From positions 1-39,385 of the forward strand of contig JAISXR010000186.1 in assembly GCA_031270375.1 (NCBI GenBank): a stretch of 39,385 bases of DNA, given 5' to 3'. The notes under the pieces were generated by a model. It was not told the origin of the DNA, did no database searches, and worked only from the letters and a program-made list of their open reading frames with translations. This document shows positions 1 to 7,287 of this stretch, one piece after another. Every line of letters begins with the position of its first letter. Positions within the stretch are counted from its first letter, which is position 1. Source of the DNA: Synergistaceae bacterium (GTDB lineage Bacteria; Synergistota; Synergistia; Synergistales; Synergistaceae). The position numbers were made by a program, and so were the translations under genes.

Positions 1-1
1 C

Positions 2-118
2 AATGACGAAAAACGCCCCCACCATTGCGTAAACTGCGGCGCCTGCGTCCAACACTGCCCGCAGGGAATAGACATACCGAAATTCATGAGCGAGATAACA
101 AACTTGTCAGCGGCGTGA
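2..118 (+). CDS. C-terminal end of a 4Fe-4S aldo/keto reductase (partial, 5' end outside window)
   Basis: The second forward frame is open from the window edge to a TGA and encodes 38 residues with a ferredoxin cluster CVNCGACVQHCP followed by QGIDIPKFM. A CxxCxxCxxxCP motif followed by a QGI/V-x-IP segment is typical of the C-terminus of iron-sulfur aldo/keto reductases, in which the catalytic TIM barrel lies upstream. Only this tail is visible, so the substrate cannot be named. Another ferredoxin-tailed oxidoreductase is possible. The gene converges on the minus-strand sua5 gene, and a hairpin-rich repeat lies between them. The ORF-track entry starting at base 25 is a shadow in another frame. 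Confidence 0.6.
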   Translation, partial: NDEKRPHHCVNCGACVQHCPQGIDIPKFMSEITNLSAA

Positions 119-130
119 CATATTTAGAGT

Positions 131-283
131 CAAAACCTCGGGGCGCTGCCCCGAGCCCCGCAAGTGGGCTGGCCCCCTTGACCCCCTTTTATATAAAGAG
201 GGTGCAGGCCCATAGGCCCGATGCCTCTACGGAGAGCTTGCTCCCTGCCGGGTTCGGGCAGAGCCCGAGGTCTTGATCCTGTG
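131..283. repeat. REP/BIME-like intergenic element with two inverted hairpins
   Basis: Between the convergent genes there are two related hairpins in opposite orientation. On the plus strand CAAAACCTCGGGGC is followed by GCT and GCCCCGAG, an 8-bp stem at 137-155. On the minus strand ATCAAGACCTCGGGC is followed by TCT and GCCCGA. A related copy of the second end lies at 2886-2908. Neither hairpin is followed by a T-run, so this looks more like a dispersed palindromic repeat than a simple terminator, although it may also stop convergent transcripts. Confidence 0.5.
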
Positions 284-285
284 GG

Positions 286-1272
286 TTAATATCTTCCGGC
301 CGCGCGTGACAGCCTGTTTCTTATGGCTTCGCCAAGGCCGGGAACGTCGGGGAAATCGGCGATTATCAGTTTGGCGCCGCAGCGTTCGAGTTCTCTCATG
401 GTGCTGAAGAGTCCGTGCGCGTATTCCTCGGGAGTTGCGAAGATTATCGCCCGCAGCGCCCCTTCAGGAGGTTTTCTCATGCCCATGTAGCACCACGCGC
501 CCTCTGCGCCGAAAACGCCTTGCGAATCGTCTTCCCACAGGCGGAGTTCCACCGATGGAGCATAATGCCTGTACCTCGTTCCGGGCGAACGGCGGGCTTT
601 TTCCGGCGAGCGCGTCCACGCCTCCGCGATTTCAACGGGCGCGGCGGCGAGCATTTCACGCGTCACGGCTCCTGGGCGCAGTATCGCTAGCGGGCGCTCC
701 GTGGCGTCGACCACGGTCGACTCGACGCCGATTCTGGTCTCGCCGCCGTCCAAAATCATGTCGACCGCGTCCCCGATGTCGTTCAATACGTCTATCGCCC
801 TCGTCGGGCTTGGGCGTCCGCTTTTGTTGGCGGACGGCCCGGCGAGCGGGAGTTGGATTTTCCTTATCAAAGCGAGCGCCACCGGGTTGGCCGGCGCCCG
901 CAAGGCCACCGTTTCGAGCCCCCCGCGCGCCGCGAGAGGCACTATATCCGCGGCGCGCAGAACTATCGTGAGCGGCCCGGGCCAGAAACGCTCCATCAGC
1001 GCGAGCGCTCCCGGCGTCACCTCGGCGTAGAGAGACGCTTCGTCCGCGCTTGAAATATGAAGGATCAGCGGGTTGTCGCACGGACGTCCCTTGGCCTCGA
1101 AAATTTTCCCCACCGCGCGTTCATCGAGCGCGTTAGCCCCGAGGCCGTACACGGTCTCCGTGGGAAACGCTACGAGACCGCCGCGTTTTAGGATTTCCGC
1201 CGCTTTCGAGATATATTCTTCCGTCGGCTCAAAAATTTTTTTCGCGCGTTCATTATGAATCGGTTGGGCCAT
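286..1272 (-). CDS. sua5: L-threonylcarbamoyladenylate synthase (Sua5/YrdC with Sua5 C-terminal domain)
   Basis: This cytosolic enzyme makes threonylcarbamoyl-AMP from threonine, bicarbonate and ATP, the first step of t6A formation at position 37 of ANN-decoding tRNAs. The N-terminal YrdC domain covers about residues 15-200, with the signatures [26 protein letters not shown] and [12 protein letters not shown] that form the nucleotide/threonine pocket. The last 110 or so residues are the extra Sua5 domain, so at 328 aa this is the long Sua5 type and not the short TsaC type. The ATG start lies inside the 3' end of tgt (20-bp overlap), so both tRNA-modification genes are probably co-transcribed and translationally coupled. 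Confidence 0.93.
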   Translation of the reverse strand: MAQPIHNERAKKIFEPTEEYISKAAEILKRGGLVAFPTETVYGLGANALDERAVGKIFEAKGRPCDNPLILHISSADEASLYAEVTPGALALMERFWPGPLTIVLRAADIVPLAARGGLETVALRAPANPVALALIRKIQLPLAGPSANKSGRPSPTRAIDVLNDIGDAVDMILDGGETRIGVESTVVDATERPLAILRPGAVTREMLAAAPVEIAEAWTRSPEKARRSPGTRYRHYAPSVELRLWEDDSQGVFGAEGAWCYMGMRKPPEGALRAIIFATPEEYAHGLFSTMRELERCGAKLIIADFPDVPGLGEAIRNRLSRAAGRY

Positions 1273-2404
1273 CGGTGTTCTCTTGCGATGCGAGGGCGAG
1301 GCGCGACATCGTTTTCGCGCGAAATTCTGGGAAAGTACCGCTGATTATCGCCGCGCGCGCGTCCTCCATCAGACGCGTCAGAAAGCGCAGATTATGCCAC
1401 GTACAGAGGCGCGACGCCAGTATCTCGCCAGCGCGGTAGAGGTGCCTCACATATGCTTTCGTGAAATTTCTGCAAGCGTAACAGTCGCACTCATCGTCTA
1501 TCGGCGTGAAATCGCGTTCGAACCGCGCGTTTTTTATGTTGATCCTGCCGTGACGCGTCAGCAGGCTGCCCATGCGCCCGTTGCGGCTCGGAAGCACGCA
1601 GTCGAACATGTCGACGCCGCGTGCCACGCCTTCCACAAGATTTTCGGGCATACCCACGCCCATCAGATATCTCGGTTTATCTCTTGGCAGAGTTTTATCG
1701 GTCACGTCCAAAATTCTGTACATCTCGCCGTGACTCTCGCCGACCGACAGGCCGCCAATCGCGTATCCGGGAAAACCGATTTCGGCGAGCCTTTCGGCGC
1801 ACTCCGCCCGTTGCTCCTCGTAGAGAGCGCCCTGAACGATGCCGAACAGCGCCTGGTTTTGAATCCCGCGCCGTTCGAAAAACTCCGCTCCACGCGCCGC
1901 CCACTTGAGCGTGCGTTCCATCGCCGCGCGCGAGACATCCTCCGCCGCCGGGAGTTTTACGCATTCGTCGAAGGACATCGCGATATCGCTTCCCAGGACG
2001 GACTGCACCTCCATTGACAATTCGGGCGTCATGAAATGCTTGCTGCCGTCCAGATGTGACCGGAACTCGACGCCGTCGTCGGTCACTTTCCGGAGACCCG
2101 ACAGCGAAAAGACCTGAAACCCGCCGCTGTCGGTGAGTATGGGATGTCTCCATCCCATAAACGCGTGCAGCCCCCCCGCGAGCCTCATGACCTCTATACC
2201 CGGCCGAAGATATAAATGATAAGTGTTGGCCAATATTATCCCGGCCCCAAGTTCCTCCAGTTCGGGAGGCGTCATCGCCTTCACCGTCGCCTGCGTCCCC
2301 ACAGGCATGAACACGGGCGTCCGGAAAATCCCGTGAAGCGTGACGAACTCGCCCGCCCGCGCGCCCGTCACCGGACATTCCGCCGTAATTTTAAACTCGA
2401 ACAT
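1253..2404 (-). CDS. tgt: queuine tRNA-guanine transglycosylase
   Basis: The enzyme exchanges guanine-34 of GUN-anticodon tRNAs for the queuosine precursor preQ1. Hallmarks are [12 protein letters not shown] near the N-terminus, [10 protein letters not shown] with the general-base aspartate, GGLSVGE, and [14 protein letters not shown], which contains the nucleophilic Asp. The zinc site CDCYACRNF is followed by a downstream TWHN histidine. The length of 383 aa is usual. The track starts at a GTG one codon earlier, but I prefer the ATG at 2404 because GGGTGA lies 6 bases upstream of it. It overlaps sua5 at its 3' end. I see no queuosine synthesis genes in the window. Confidence 0.95.
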   Translation of the reverse strand: MFEFKITAECPVTGARAGEFVTLHGIFRTPVFMPVGTQATVKAMTPPELEELGAGIILANTYHLYLRPGIEVMRLAGGLHAFMGWRHPILTDSGGFQVFSLSGLRKVTDDGVEFRSHLDGSKHFMTPELSMEVQSVLGSDIAMSFDECVKLPAAEDVSRAAMERTLKWAARGAEFFERRGIQNQALFGIVQGALYEEQRAECAERLAEIGFPGYAIGGLSVGESHGEMYRILDVTDKTLPRDKPRYLMGVGMPENLVEGVARGVDMFDCVLPSRNGRMGSLLTRHGRINIKNARFERDFTPIDDECDCYACRNFTKAYVRHLYRAGEILASRLCTWHNLRFLTRLMEDARAAIISGTFPEFRAKTMSRLALASQENTDGPTDS

Positions 2405-2474
2405 CACGCATCACCCACTAATTTAATTGAAGACGATAAAATAAATTTTCAAACATAGTCGATAATCAACCTCA

Positions 2475-2798
2475 CTATATTTCGGTTTTAGGACGTTTTT
2501 CAGCACTGGCCTGTTGTTTTCGGCGTTTTAAAATCCTGAATACGACGAAAACGGCTATGAGGGCCGATAAGGCCAATCAGCGAAACGCCCGCCCCTTTAA
2601 TGAGGGATATATTGCCGCTCGGCGGATCGAACATTTTGACGAATAGCATCAGGATATCCCAAGTTCGTTTTTCGAGAGCCTATGAACCTCAAAAACGTCC
2701 GTTCGCCAGGGTTATTCACAAGATATACAGCAGGCGAATGAAGCCGGAGCCGCGATGAATATCAGGAATAAAATCGCGCTGAATTTGAGAGGATTCAA
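2475..2798 (-). pseudogene. remnant of a small secreted protein with a C-terminal membrane anchor
   Basis: This lies in the 552-base gap between tgt and the GH18 gene, which holds no intact gene. A TTG with a good Shine-Dalgarno (GGGGTGA) opens a 28-residue ORF that reads as a classical signal peptide (FSAILFLIFIAAPASFA) and then stops. About 80 codons later, in the same frame, comes a hydrophobic helix and basic tail (SALIAVFVVFRILKRRKQQ). The upstream part of that anchor (FDPPSGNISLIKGAGVSLIG) continues only after a frame change. Signal peptide, stops, frameshift and tail anchor together suggest a decayed surface protein. The PPSGN-hydrophobic-RRK layout resembles a sorting-signal tail, which is an inference. 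A sequencing error or a short intact membrane peptide are alternatives. Confidence 0.4.
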
Positions 2799-2885
2799 GG
2801 CGTCACCCCGCAGTTTCAAGATTCATCTTCTTCCGACGCTCCATTGCGATATGTGTTTATTCAGTATTTCCTTAAATTACAGACG

Positions 2886-2908
2886 GAACCCGAAGTTTTG
2901 ATCCCGTG
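2886..2908. repeat. second, degenerate copy of the 261-283 repeat end
   Basis: GAACCCGAAGTTTTGATCCCGTG matches GAGCCCGAGGTCTTGATCCTGTG at 261-283 in 18 of 23 positions, both read on the plus strand. Each copy lies just past the 3' end of a minus-strand gene (sua5, the GH18-like gene). This supports a dispersed intergenic repeat family. Here the flanking hairpin is mostly lost. Confidence 0.45.
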
Positions 2909-2956
2909 ATTTCCCAAGCATCCCACATACGTCACTCACTAAACAGGCAAAACCTC

Positions 2957-4498
2957 TTATTCCTCAATCGTCAGCGTCCCCTCTATCACCGGCCATATTT
3001 CGGGTTTCTCGAAACCTTTGCGCCAGAACGCCGCGCCCGCCAGTTTGAAATTTTTTATGATGGACATCCTGAGCGCTATGGAGCGTTCGTCCTCGACCCA
3101 AATTTTGTAGGTCTTGTCGTCGGACACGTATTGGAAGTAATTCTGCCCCTTGTCGCCCTGCCATTGGAGGGCCGCTCCCGTTTCGGAGAGGCGCGTGTCG
3201 ACCGAGGCCATCGTCATCGTTCGGGATCGAACCGAGACCTTGCTTTTTCCCGTTTTCGTCTCGGCCCACTCCTTCGTGTAAAATGGCACGCCCATCAACA
3301 GTTTTTCGGCGGGGACATCGCTCAGCGCGCGTTTCACCGCCTTCTGCGTCCAGGGGAGCGAGGCGGTGGAACCGGCGCGCGGCGACGAGCCCCAGTGTTC
3401 GTCGTACGCCATGACTATCACGTAATTCACAGCTTCGGCCAGGGCTTTTCTCTCGTAAGCCTTGTTCCATGACGTCGGTACGGGAAGGTCTATGGTGACG
3501 GCAAGTCCGTTCTCGCCCGCGGCGTCGGCCAGTTTACGGACAAACGCGGTCAATTTGACGGCGTCGTCGTTGCCGACGTTTTCGAAGTCTATGTTGATTC
3601 CGTCGAACCCGTACAGTTTGGAGTAGACAAGCATCTTAGCGATAAATTGGTTCTGGAGCGATTCCTTGGATAGAAATGCCGTCGTCCTGTCCCTGTTGAA
3701 ACCGTTCGAGACGAGCGCCCATACCCCGTATCCCTTGGCGTGCGCGTCCGCGGTGTACGTCCAGTCGGCCTTGTTGGAGACGGCGCCGCCCGAGTCCTTG
3801 AGGGCGAACCATGTTGGGGAAACGATTTTGACGGTCGGGAGCGCGTCCTCCACCGAAATATCGGGATTTAAATCGCCCACTTGTTCCCATATCAAGCTGA
3901 AGGGAGGCGTGAGGTCGGACGGCGTGAAATCGGGGACGCTGATTCTGGCCTTCTCGGGCATCTGTTCGGGCTTGCCTACCACCAGTATATCCCCCGATTT
4001 TGGCGGAACTATCACCCTTCTCGTGTCGGTGAGCGTGCCGGTGATGCCTGTGACCGGCTCCATGCCGCTGATGTTGAAGTAAAATTTTCCGTCGTCGCTC
4101 AACGCGCGAAAGTCGATGTCGATCGCGGGCGCATTGTTTGGAAGCAGGGTTTTCAAAATGGGCAGCCCGAGTTTTTCGGATGGATTTTCTATGCGCCCTG
4201 TGAAATAGCTCTTGTCAGACGCTAACTTGACGGGACATTTCATGTCGGACAGCAGTTCCGCGGGCACCCATATATCGGACACGTCGCCGCTGTGCACGCC
4301 TATATAGGCGAAATATGGCGTCCTGTTCACCCGGCCCTGCGACACTATCCGTTCTATCGGCACCAATTTGGCGTCGATTGCCGCTCCATCCCCGTAGACC
4401 GTGGAGGACGGCATAGCTATGACGGCCATGAACAGAGAAATCTCCGCCGCCAGGAGTAACCACGGAGCGAAGTTTTTGACGCGTTTGATCTGTTTCAA
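2957..4498 (-). CDS. secreted GH18-family (spore-germination YaaH-like) glycosidase or glycan-binding protein
   Basis: At 513 aa, it starts with a basic stretch and one hydrophobic segment (WLLLAAEISLFMAVIAM), which is a signal peptide or N-terminal anchor. Residues from about 240 to the end form a GH18 TIM barrel: FDGINIDFENV matches the DGxxxDxE active-site strand with the catalytic glutamate kept, and VIVMAYDEHW, LLMGVPFYTKEW and a final AAFWRKG strand fit the YaaH/YdhD-type subgroup. Likely substrates are peptidoglycan or chitin-like GlcNAc polymers outside the cytoplasm. The N-terminal 220 residues are not recognised. The start is a TTG overlapping the stop of the upstream 115-aa gene (TTGA), indicating translational coupling in a three-gene unit. 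Confidence 0.78.
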   Translation of the reverse strand: MKQIKRVKNFAPWLLLAAEISLFMAVIAMPSSTVYGDGAAIDAKLVPIERIVSQGRVNRTPYFAYIGVHSGDVSDIWVPAELLSDMKCPVKLASDKSYFTGRIENPSEKLGLPILKTLLPNNAPAIDIDFRALSDDGKFYFNISGMEPVTGITGTLTDTRRVIVPPKSGDILVVGKPEQMPEKARISVPDFTPSDLTPPFSLIWEQVGDLNPDISVEDALPTVKIVSPTWFALKDSGGAVSNKADWTYTADAHAKGYGVWALVSNGFNRDRTTAFLSKESLQNQFIAKMLVYSKLYGFDGINIDFENVGNDDAVKLTAFVRKLADAAGENGLAVTIDLPVPTSWNKAYERKALAEAVNYVIVMAYDEHWGSSPRAGSTASLPWTQKAVKRALSDVPAEKLLMGVPFYTKEWAETKTGKSKVSVRSRTMTMASVDTRLSETGAALQWQGDKGQNYFQYVSDDKTYKIWVEDERSIALRMSIIKNFKLAGAAFWRKGFEKPEIWPVIEGTLTIEE

Positions 4499-4842
4499 AG
4501 CGCGGATGCCTCTCGAACCCGTGAAGCCACCGAACGTGCCTCTGCCGAGGGTTGCATGGCTATTTCATCTATGGTTTCCGACACCGCTTCCCGCCACTGC
4601 GGTCCCAGTTTCGCAATCGCCATGAGCATTTCGGCAACGGCGTTTCTTATCCCGGGGTCTCTTTGAGAAGAATGTTTTCGCGCCAGAAAAAGCGCGTTGT
4701 CGAGGAAACCGAATTCTATTCCACCGGATTTTTTTCCGCCCGAGATTATCTCTGTCATCATCCCGAAACCCTCCGCGATTTCCGCCGGAATTGCCGAATC
4801 CGCCGCTCTCGACGCCCGCCTGAGATGCTCTCTTTCGATCAT
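4495..4842 (-). CDS. small hypothetical protein, 115 aa
   Basis: I do not recognise the family. The protein is soluble, appears mostly helical and is rich in Ala, Glu and Arg, with no signal peptide or membrane segment and no cysteine. It starts with an ATG preceded by GGAT 7 bases upstream, 1 base after the metallophosphoesterase stop, and its TGA overlaps the TTG of the GH18 gene by 4 bases. This tight packing argues that it is real and made together with its neighbours. A helical-repeat scaffold is possible but unproven. Confidence 0.6.
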   Translation of the reverse strand: MIEREHLRRASRAADSAIPAEIAEGFGMMTEIISGGKKSGGIEFGFLDNALFLARKHSSQRDPGIRNAVAEMLMAIAKLGPQWREAVSETIDEIAMQPSAEARSVASRVREASAL

Positions 4843-4843
4843 A

Positions 4844-5980
4844 TTAATTATCCTTCGGTGCGTTGCCGAGATCGATGATCACGACTTCCGGGCGGCCGAC
4901 CGTCCGTACGGGAGCGCCCCATACACCCGCCCCGCTCGAAATGTAATAATGCGTGTTTTCTTTTTTGTAGAGCCCGTAACTTTTCTCATATATGCGCGCC
5001 ACGATGAAATTGACCGGAAACAATTGTCCGCGGTGCGTGTGGCCCGAGAGCTGAAGGAGAGCGCCGGCGTCCGCGGCGTCGCCGAGTTCGAAGGGCTGGT
5101 GGTCCATTACGATCAGCGGATAACTGGCGTCTTGGGAGATTGCCGTGGAGACGATATCGCCGATGCTTTTGCGGGCGTGCCCATAACGCGACCCGGCTCT
5201 GTCGTCGCGCCCCACGAGGACGAATTTCCCGTCCACTATCTCGGCTTCGTCCAGCAGGAGACGCACATCGGTGCCGGCGAAGAAATTTTCAACATCGGCA
5301 TGTCCCGCGTAATAGTCGTGGTTGCCCATGACGGCCCATGTCCCGAATTTGGATTTAAATGAGGACAAGAGCTTCATGCTATCCGTTTTTTTTGCTTCGT
5401 CGCGCAAAAATTCAGGGGAGTCCACAGTATCTCCCAGTATCAGCACGATGTCAGGCGAAGCGTCGTTGACGAGCGAAACCAGTTTCGCGAGATATCCCGG
5501 TCCTGTGAGCTGTCCCATGTGAATGTCCGAGAGCAGAGCTATTTTCAGGGAAAAATCATCGTCCGCCATATCTGACGAATCGCCGCGGTTTACCTGATGC
5601 CTCACAATAACAGGGTTGTTGGCGTTCCACGCTCCGGCGAGCGTGGTGACGACACTGGCGGCGAATACGAACGCCACGGCGCAGAGCCGCGTTTTCGCGG
5701 AATACGGGGGGGGCAGCCGGGTTATGGCGATCACGTTGTTCAGGAGCCGCAGGATATCCACAGCGAGTGTAAGCAGGAAACCGTAGATCATAGGTGAAAT
5801 GTAAAGCGCGCTCATGAACGACGCCGCGTTGACGAACATCTGAGGCATCCTGCCGGAGAGCAGCCGTGCCGCCGGAAAGCTGGCGGCGAACAGCGCAAGC
5901 GAAAGGCACGCGACGGCGCGCAATACCCCAAATCCGGACAGCGTGAGATAAAGCCTGACAAACATATAGCCGTTGATCAC
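4844..5980 (-). CDS. membrane-anchored metallophosphoesterase (YkuE/YaeI type)
   Basis: The N-terminal 140 residues contain about four hydrophobic helices. The rest is a calcineurin-like dinuclear-metal phosphoesterase with all motifs: LLSDIHMG, LILGDTVD, VMGNHDYY and LSGHTHRGQ. Members with this architecture act on phosphate esters at the membrane, for example lipid or UDP-sugar pyrophosphates; the substrate here is unknown. The track start is a GTG at 5980. A much better ribosome site (GGGAGGT) lies upstream, 9 bases before an in-frame CTG at 6019 that would add LKTFFGTVFGVYL, so the true start may be the CTG. It heads a unit with the 115-aa protein and the GH18 protein. Confidence 0.85.
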   Translation of the reverse strand: MINGYMFVRLYLTLSGFGVLRAVACLSLALFAASFPAARLLSGRMPQMFVNAASFMSALYISPMIYGFLLTLAVDILRLLNNVIAITRLPPPYSAKTRLCAVAFVFAASVVTTLAGAWNANNPVIVRHQVNRGDSSDMADDDFSLKIALLSDIHMGQLTGPGYLAKLVSLVNDASPDIVLILGDTVDSPEFLRDEAKKTDSMKLLSSFKSKFGTWAVMGNHDYYAGHADVENFFAGTDVRLLLDEAEIVDGKFVLVGRDDRAGSRYGHARKSIGDIVSTAISQDASYPLIVMDHQPFELGDAADAGALLQLSGHTHRGQLFPVNFIVARIYEKSYGLYKKENTHYYISSGAGVWGAPVRTVGRPEVVIIDLGNAPKDN

Positions 5981-6084
5981 CAGATAAACGCCGAATACGG
6001 TACCGAAGAAAGTTTTCAGCCTATGCGACCTCCCTCATTCGAGCATAACTATTCGCGTAAAATTCTACCATATAAAGAGGCTCC

Positions 6085-7287
6085 TCACACGAACAGTTCA
6101 TCCAGGGTTTTCGTGACGAAAGCGAAGCCCAGCCTCTCCTGTTCCAGCCGGAGGCGTGTGCCAAGGATGTTCCGGCGTAAATCGTCGTAGAGTGCCGTCT
6201 CTTCCGAGGTCAGGTTCGGCAGGCTCGCGGCGGTCGGCGTTGTTTCCCCGACCCACATATCTCTGTGGTTCATGAACGTGAACCTGTCCATCAACACGGA
6301 TTGCGCGCCGGGAAATACTGACCTGAACTGGTTTAAAATCGCGAATCCGTGAGTGTCGATGTCCCCCCAGTAATATATTTTCGTTTTGCGAAGCCACAGA
6401 GTCTCGCTCAGAGAATCGAAACCGTAGCCCTTGGCCCACACTGCCAGCAGGCCATTTTTACGCGGTATCGCCAGGAAATTGACCTTGTTCTCTACGAAAA
6501 TAGCGCTGCGGGTTTGGCCAAGAACAGGCCCGAGCGCCGCGAATTCCCCGGACGGCAAAGAAATATCGGTGATGCAGTCCGGAAAGCCGAAACAATCAAG
6601 CGGAAGGCGGAACCTTATCGTCACCGGATCGGTTTTGAACCCGTACCTGAGTTCGAAATTTTTCGAGCCCCGAAACTCATCGCTCACGGTCTCGCTGGGC
6701 AGCAGGATTTTCAGCAGGCGGGAGAGCAATCCTTTGTGGCGTTCGATGAATTTGGTGTCAACGCCGGGGAGGTCTACCTGTCTCAGATATATGTCCGGCT
6801 TGGGATGGTTCATAATCCACAGGGAAACAGCAACGCACTTCTTCCAGTCGTCATCCAGTTTCAGAACATCGAGCGGATGGCTTTCCATGAAAGTGAGCAG
6901 GGGCGGACAGGTTTCACCGGTGAACGCGATCATCTCCCCGAAACGCTCAGCGTCCCTTTTTTTGCGAAGCAGGGCGAGCGCGTCCTCCGCAGAGCCGACC
7001 CATATCCTGTCGGGAATCTCGTTGCGGCCGAGCATCCGATGGTTTACGGCCCGTTTCGTCACCCTGTACCGGCCCGAGTTTTCCGCGTCCTCCATCAGCG
7101 ATTTCGCCCACTGCCTCGCCTCACCGTACAACCTGCCGAGTTCAACGGACGACGGACCCCTGACGGGTATGGAGAGAGGAAATATCTCGTGCCCAGATAT
7201 CATCGACGATAGGATTTTTCCGCCGGCCCACAGCCGTTCGAGGCAAGAGACGATATCCTTATGCCCTGTCCACGATTCCGGAGGCAT
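6085..7287 (-). CDS. jetD: Wadjet nuclease subunit JetD (DUF3322/DUF2220, Toprim)
   Basis: JetD is the DNA-cutting subunit of Wadjet, the SMC-based system that recognises and cleaves small circular plasmid DNA. The 400-aa protein shows the N-terminal DUF3322 part and a C-terminal topoisomerase VI-A-like Toprim domain. The likely metal ligands are Glu266 in FVENK and the Asp pair of YYWGDIDTHG (D309, D311), so the nuclease looks intact. The length is normal for the family. The start overlaps the end of jetC by 29 bases, with an AGGAAAAGA ribosome site in front. It is the last gene of the jetABCD operon, and no terminator is obvious before the metallophosphoesterase. Confidence 0.92.
   Translation of the reverse strand: MPPESWTGHKDIVSCLERLWAGGKILSSMISGHEIFPLSIPVRGPSSVELGRLYGEARQWAKSLMEDAENSGRYRVTKRAVNHRMLGRNEIPDRIWVGSAEDALALLRKKRDAERFGEMIAFTGETCPPLLTFMESHPLDVLKLDDDWKKCVAVSLWIMNHPKPDIYLRQVDLPGVDTKFIERHKGLLSRLLKILLPSETVSDEFRGSKNFELRYGFKTDPVTIRFRLPLDCFGFPDCITDISLPSGEFAALGPVLGQTRSAIFVENKVNFLAIPRKNGLLAVWAKGYGFDSLSETLWLRKTKIYYWGDIDTHGFAILNQFRSVFPGAQSVLMDRFTFMNHRDMWVGETTPTAASLPNLTSEETALYDDLRRNILGTRLRLEQERLGFAFVTKTLDELFV

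Noticed and set aside
137-155. Hairpin as a Rho-independent terminator
   Set aside because: The stem is perfect but no T-run follows on either strand. It fits better as part of a palindromic repeat.
25-276. 83-aa plus-strand ORF at the window start
   Set aside because: It is out of frame with the ferredoxin-type cysteine motif and runs through the hairpin repeat.
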